A DNA stretch of 7,444 nt from an uncultured Atopobium sp. (GTDB lineage: Bacteria > Actinomycetota > Coriobacteriia > Coriobacteriales > Atopobiaceae): the NCBI GenBank assembly GCA_937990665.1, contig CALKRF010000089.1:1-7444 (forward strand). Reading direction: 5' to 3'. Of the stretch, positions 5,419-7,444 are shown piece by piece. The notes under the pieces are model-generated. The model had not been told where the DNA came from. It searched no databases and worked only from the letters and a program-made list of their open reading frames with translations. How positions within the stretch are numbered: position 1 is the stretch's first letter; the number at the start of each line of letters is the position of its first letter. A program made the position numbers and the translations under genes.

Positions 5419-7353
5419 ATGGCAGATAACAATAACAAGCACCGTAGATCTATGTCGATGCTACTCTATATTGCAGTAGCCATCTTTGTATATCTCCTGC
5501 TGAGCAACACATTATTACCAGGACTTTTACGCCAACAGGTACAAACTGTTTCGTACAGTGAGTTCCTTAACAAGATTGACAACAATGAAGTTACCAAGGT
5601 AGATCTTAATACTGGCAACAGAAACATTAGGTTCACAACAGGCTCTGGAGATTCCGAGAAGGTCTTTGAGACTACGCAGTTCCCTAATGATGCAACGCTG
5701 GTTCAGACGCTTAGAGACCACAAAGTTGATTTCTCGGCTTCTATTCCTGACAACTCTACAAATATGCTGCTCTATGCCCTTATTCAGTATGGAATCCCAC
5801 TAGTTCTTTTCTTGGGCATTGGCTACTTTATTAATCGTTCCCTTAAACGCGCCATGGGAGACGATGGTCCTTCCATGAACTTTGGCGGTGGCTTTGGCGG
5901 ACTTGGCGGCAATCTTGGCCGCTCAAGCGCTAAAGAAATTAAGGGAGAAGACACGGGCATTACGTTTAAAGACGTTGCCGGCCAAGAAGAAGCTAAAGAG
6001 TCTATGCAAGAGATTGTTAGCTTCCTTAAGACCCCTGATAAGTACAAAGAAATTGGTGCTCGTTGCCCTCGTGGTGCCTTGCTTGTAGGCCCTCCAGGTA
6101 CTGGTAAGACCCTCATTGCTAAGGCAGTTGCTGGTGAGGCAGGTGTTCCTTTCTTCCAGATTGCTGGCTCTGAGTTTGTTGAGATGTTTGTTGGACGCGG
6201 TGCTGCAAAAGTCCGTGATCTCTTCAAACAGGCAAATGAGAAAGCTCCTTGCATCATCTTCATTGACGAGATTGATGCGGTTGGTAAGCGCCGTGATGCT
6301 TCTCTCAACTCCAACGATGAGCGTGAGCAAACCTTAAACCAGCTGCTCTCTGAGATGGACGGCTTTGATAACCACAAGGGCATTGTTGTTCTTGCAGCAA
6401 CCAACCGCCCTGAAACCTTGGACAAGGCACTTCTGCGTCCTGGTCGTTTTGACCGTCGTATTCCTGTTGAGCTTCCAGACCTTAAGGGTCGTGAGGCTGT
6501 TCTTCAGATTCATGCTAATGATGTAAAGATGGAGCCAGGCGTTGACCTCTCTATCATTGCTAAGTCCACACCAGGCGCATCTGGCGCAGACCTCGCAAAC
6601 ATCATCAACGAGGCAGCTCTTCGCGCTGTTCGCTTTGGTCGTCGTCGTGTTACCACTGAAGACCTCACCGAGTCCGTTGACGTTGTTATTGCCGGCGCAA
6701 AGAAGAAGAACACCGTTCTTTCTGAGCACGAGAAGGACGTTGTGGCTTATCACGAGACCGGCCATGCAATTGTTGGTGCCATCCAGAAAAACGATGCTCC
6801 TGTTACCAAGATCACCATTGTTCCTCGTACTGGCGGAGCTCTTGGCTTTACCATGCAGGTTGAGGATGATGAGCGTTATCTAATGAGCAAAAGCCAGGCA
6901 ATGGATGAGATTGCTGTTCTCTGTGGTGGACGCGCAGCTGAAGAACTTATCTTTGGCGAGATGACCAATGGCGCTTCCAACGATATTGAGCGTGCAACAG
7001 CTATTGCTCGCGCTATGGTCACGCAGTACGGCATGTCTGACAAACTTGGCATGGTTACCCTCAGCCAGCAGCAAAGCCGCTATCTTGGCGGTGGCTCTTC
7101 CCTCACCTGCTCTGAGGCAACAGCTGAAGAGATTGATGCCGAGGTCAGGCGCATTGTTGAAGAGGGTCACCAGCGCGCACTCCAGACACTTAAGGAGAAC
7201 CGCTTCAAGCTGCATGAGATTGCTCACTATCTGCAGAAGAAGGAAACAATCACCGGCGAGGAGTTCATGAATATCCTCAAGCGCGAGAATACCTTTGCAC
7301 CAGTAGTTGAGAACACAAATGAGGAAGGCTCCTCTACTTCTTCAGCAGAGTAA
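5419..7353 (+). CDS. ftsH: ATP-dependent zinc metalloprotease FtsH
   Basis: The 644-residue product has the normal length and full layout of FtsH, the hexameric membrane protease that unfolds and degrades damaged membrane proteins and some short-lived cytoplasmic regulators. Membrane segments at about 14-35 and 117-138 flank an extracytoplasmic domain (37-116). A glycine-rich linker (154-167) leads to the AAA+ module: Walker A GPPGTGKT (224-231), pore loop MFVGRG (256-261), Walker B IIFIDEID (279-286) and the second region of homology ATNRPETLDKALLRPGRFDR (327-346) with its arginine fingers. The protease domain has the zinc motif HETGH (445-449) and GASNDIERAT (518-527), with the likely third zinc ligand D522. 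A Ser/Glu-rich tail ends the protein. The pore loop has Arg at position 260, where the best known homologues have Val or Met. The start is set by TAAAGGGA 5 nt upstream. The gene diverges from ileS and appears to be transcribed on its own. All catalytic residues are present. Confidence 0.98.
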   Translation: MADNNNKHRRSMSMLLYIAVAIFVYLLLSNTLLPGLLRQQVQTVSYSEFLNKIDNNEVTKVDLNTGNRNIRFTTGSGDSEKVFETTQFPNDATLVQTLRDHKVDFSASIPDNSTNMLLYALIQYGIPLVLFLGIGYFINRSLKRAMGDDGPSMNFGGGFGGLGGNLGRSSAKEIKGEDTGITFKDVAGQEEAKESMQEIVSFLKTPDKYKEIGARCPRGALLVGPPGTGKTLIAKAVAGEAGVPFFQIAGSEFVEMFVGRGAAKVRDLFKQANEKAPCIIFIDEIDAVGKRRDASLNSNDEREQTLNQLLSEMDGFDNHKGIVVLAATNRPETLDKALLRPGRFDRRIPVELPDLKGREAVLQIHANDVKMEPGVDLSIIAKSTPGASGADLANIINEAALRAVRFGRRRVTTEDLTESVDVVIAGAKKKNTVLSEHEKDVVAYHETGHAIVGAIQKNDAPVTKITIVPRTGGALGFTMQVEDDERYLMSKSQAMDEIAVLCGGRAAEELIFGEMTNGASNDIERATAIARAMVTQYGMSDKLGMVTLSQQQSRYLGGGSSLTCSEATAEEIDAEVRRIVEEGHQRALQTLKENRFKLHEIAHYLQKKETITGEEFMNILKRENTFAPVVENTNEEGSSTSSAE

Positions 7354-7390
7354 CTTTGTCTCATAAGTAAAATTAAACGTCCGCCTATTC

Positions 7391-7436
7391 TGAACTGCCT
7401 CCCATTTCTTGGACATAAGAAATGGGAGGCAGTTCA
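7391..7436 (+). repeat. Perfect inverted repeat with 20-bp arms downstream of ftsH
   Basis: The arms 7391-7410 and 7417-7436 are exact reverse complements around the 6-nt loop GGACAT. CCGC (7381-7384) and GCGG (7440-7443) could extend the structure beyond an internal loop. It starts 38 nt after the ftsH stop, so a role in ending or protecting the ftsH transcript is reasonable. No T-run follows on either strand (ATATGCGGG on the plus side), so it is not a textbook intrinsic terminator. The right arm contains GGGAGG (7424-7429), an excellent Shine-Dalgarno sequence 8 nt before an ATG at 7438. The hairpin may therefore sit in the leader of a gene that begins at the window edge and hide its ribosome binding site. 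A dispersed palindromic repeat is the third possibility. Confidence 0.8.
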
Positions 7437-7444
7437 TATGCGGG

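Noticed and set aside
5823..6765. Minus-strand open frames of 143-200 codons opposite ftsH
   Set aside because: They lie antisense to the AAA+ and linker regions of FtsH, with compositions expected of shadow frames and no ribosome binding sites or domains recognised.
7391..7436. Classical Rho-independent terminator for ftsH
   Set aside because: The hairpin is strong, but no T-run follows on either strand, so I describe it as an inverted repeat with an open role.

Overview
The window is ordinary core-genome DNA from a bacterium of moderate GC content, roughly 45-50% by eye. The Firmicute-like type of IleRS and FtsH, an ileS gene led by a T-box, and the general sequence style suggest a low-GC actinobacterium of the class Coriobacteriia (Atopobium/Lancefieldella/Olsenella-like). 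This is an inference from remembered family resemblance; a Firmicute cannot be excluded from the sequence alone.

Layout. On the minus strand, reading right to left from about 5.2 kb, there is an ileS T-box leader (about 5220-4975), then ileS (4952-2154), lspA (2153-1635) and rluD (1642-623). The three genes abut or overlap and look like one transcription unit. After a 107-bp gap comes the first half of a family 2 glycosyltransferase on the same strand (515 to the left edge). No convincing intrinsic terminator lies in that gap, so the glycosyltransferase may be read with the operon or from its own weak promoter. On the plus strand, ftsH (5419-7353) diverges from ileS across an AT-rich region of about 200 bp that must hold both promoters. 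Past ftsH the window ends in a perfect 20-bp-arm inverted repeat whose right arm contains an excellent Shine-Dalgarno sequence placed for an ATG at 7438, the possible first codon of an unseen gene.

How the parts work together. ileS charges tRNA-Ile, and its leader senses uncharged tRNA-Ile. The leader has an AUC specifier, a UGGU bulge that can pair with an ACCA tRNA 3' end, and mutually exclusive antiterminator and terminator hairpins. Because lspA (prolipoprotein signal peptidase) and rluD (23S rRNA pseudouridine synthase) are packed behind ileS without gaps, the isoleucine signal should also set their expression. ftsH encodes the membrane AAA+ zinc protease and is independently transcribed.

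The best findings are the completely readable transcription-attenuating T-box, which also shows that a longer ileS reading frame starting at 5036 is an artefact, and the hairpin that buries a Shine-Dalgarno sequence at the right edge. I saw no mobile elements, CRISPR arrays, tRNA or rRNA genes, and no undescribed multi-gene system.
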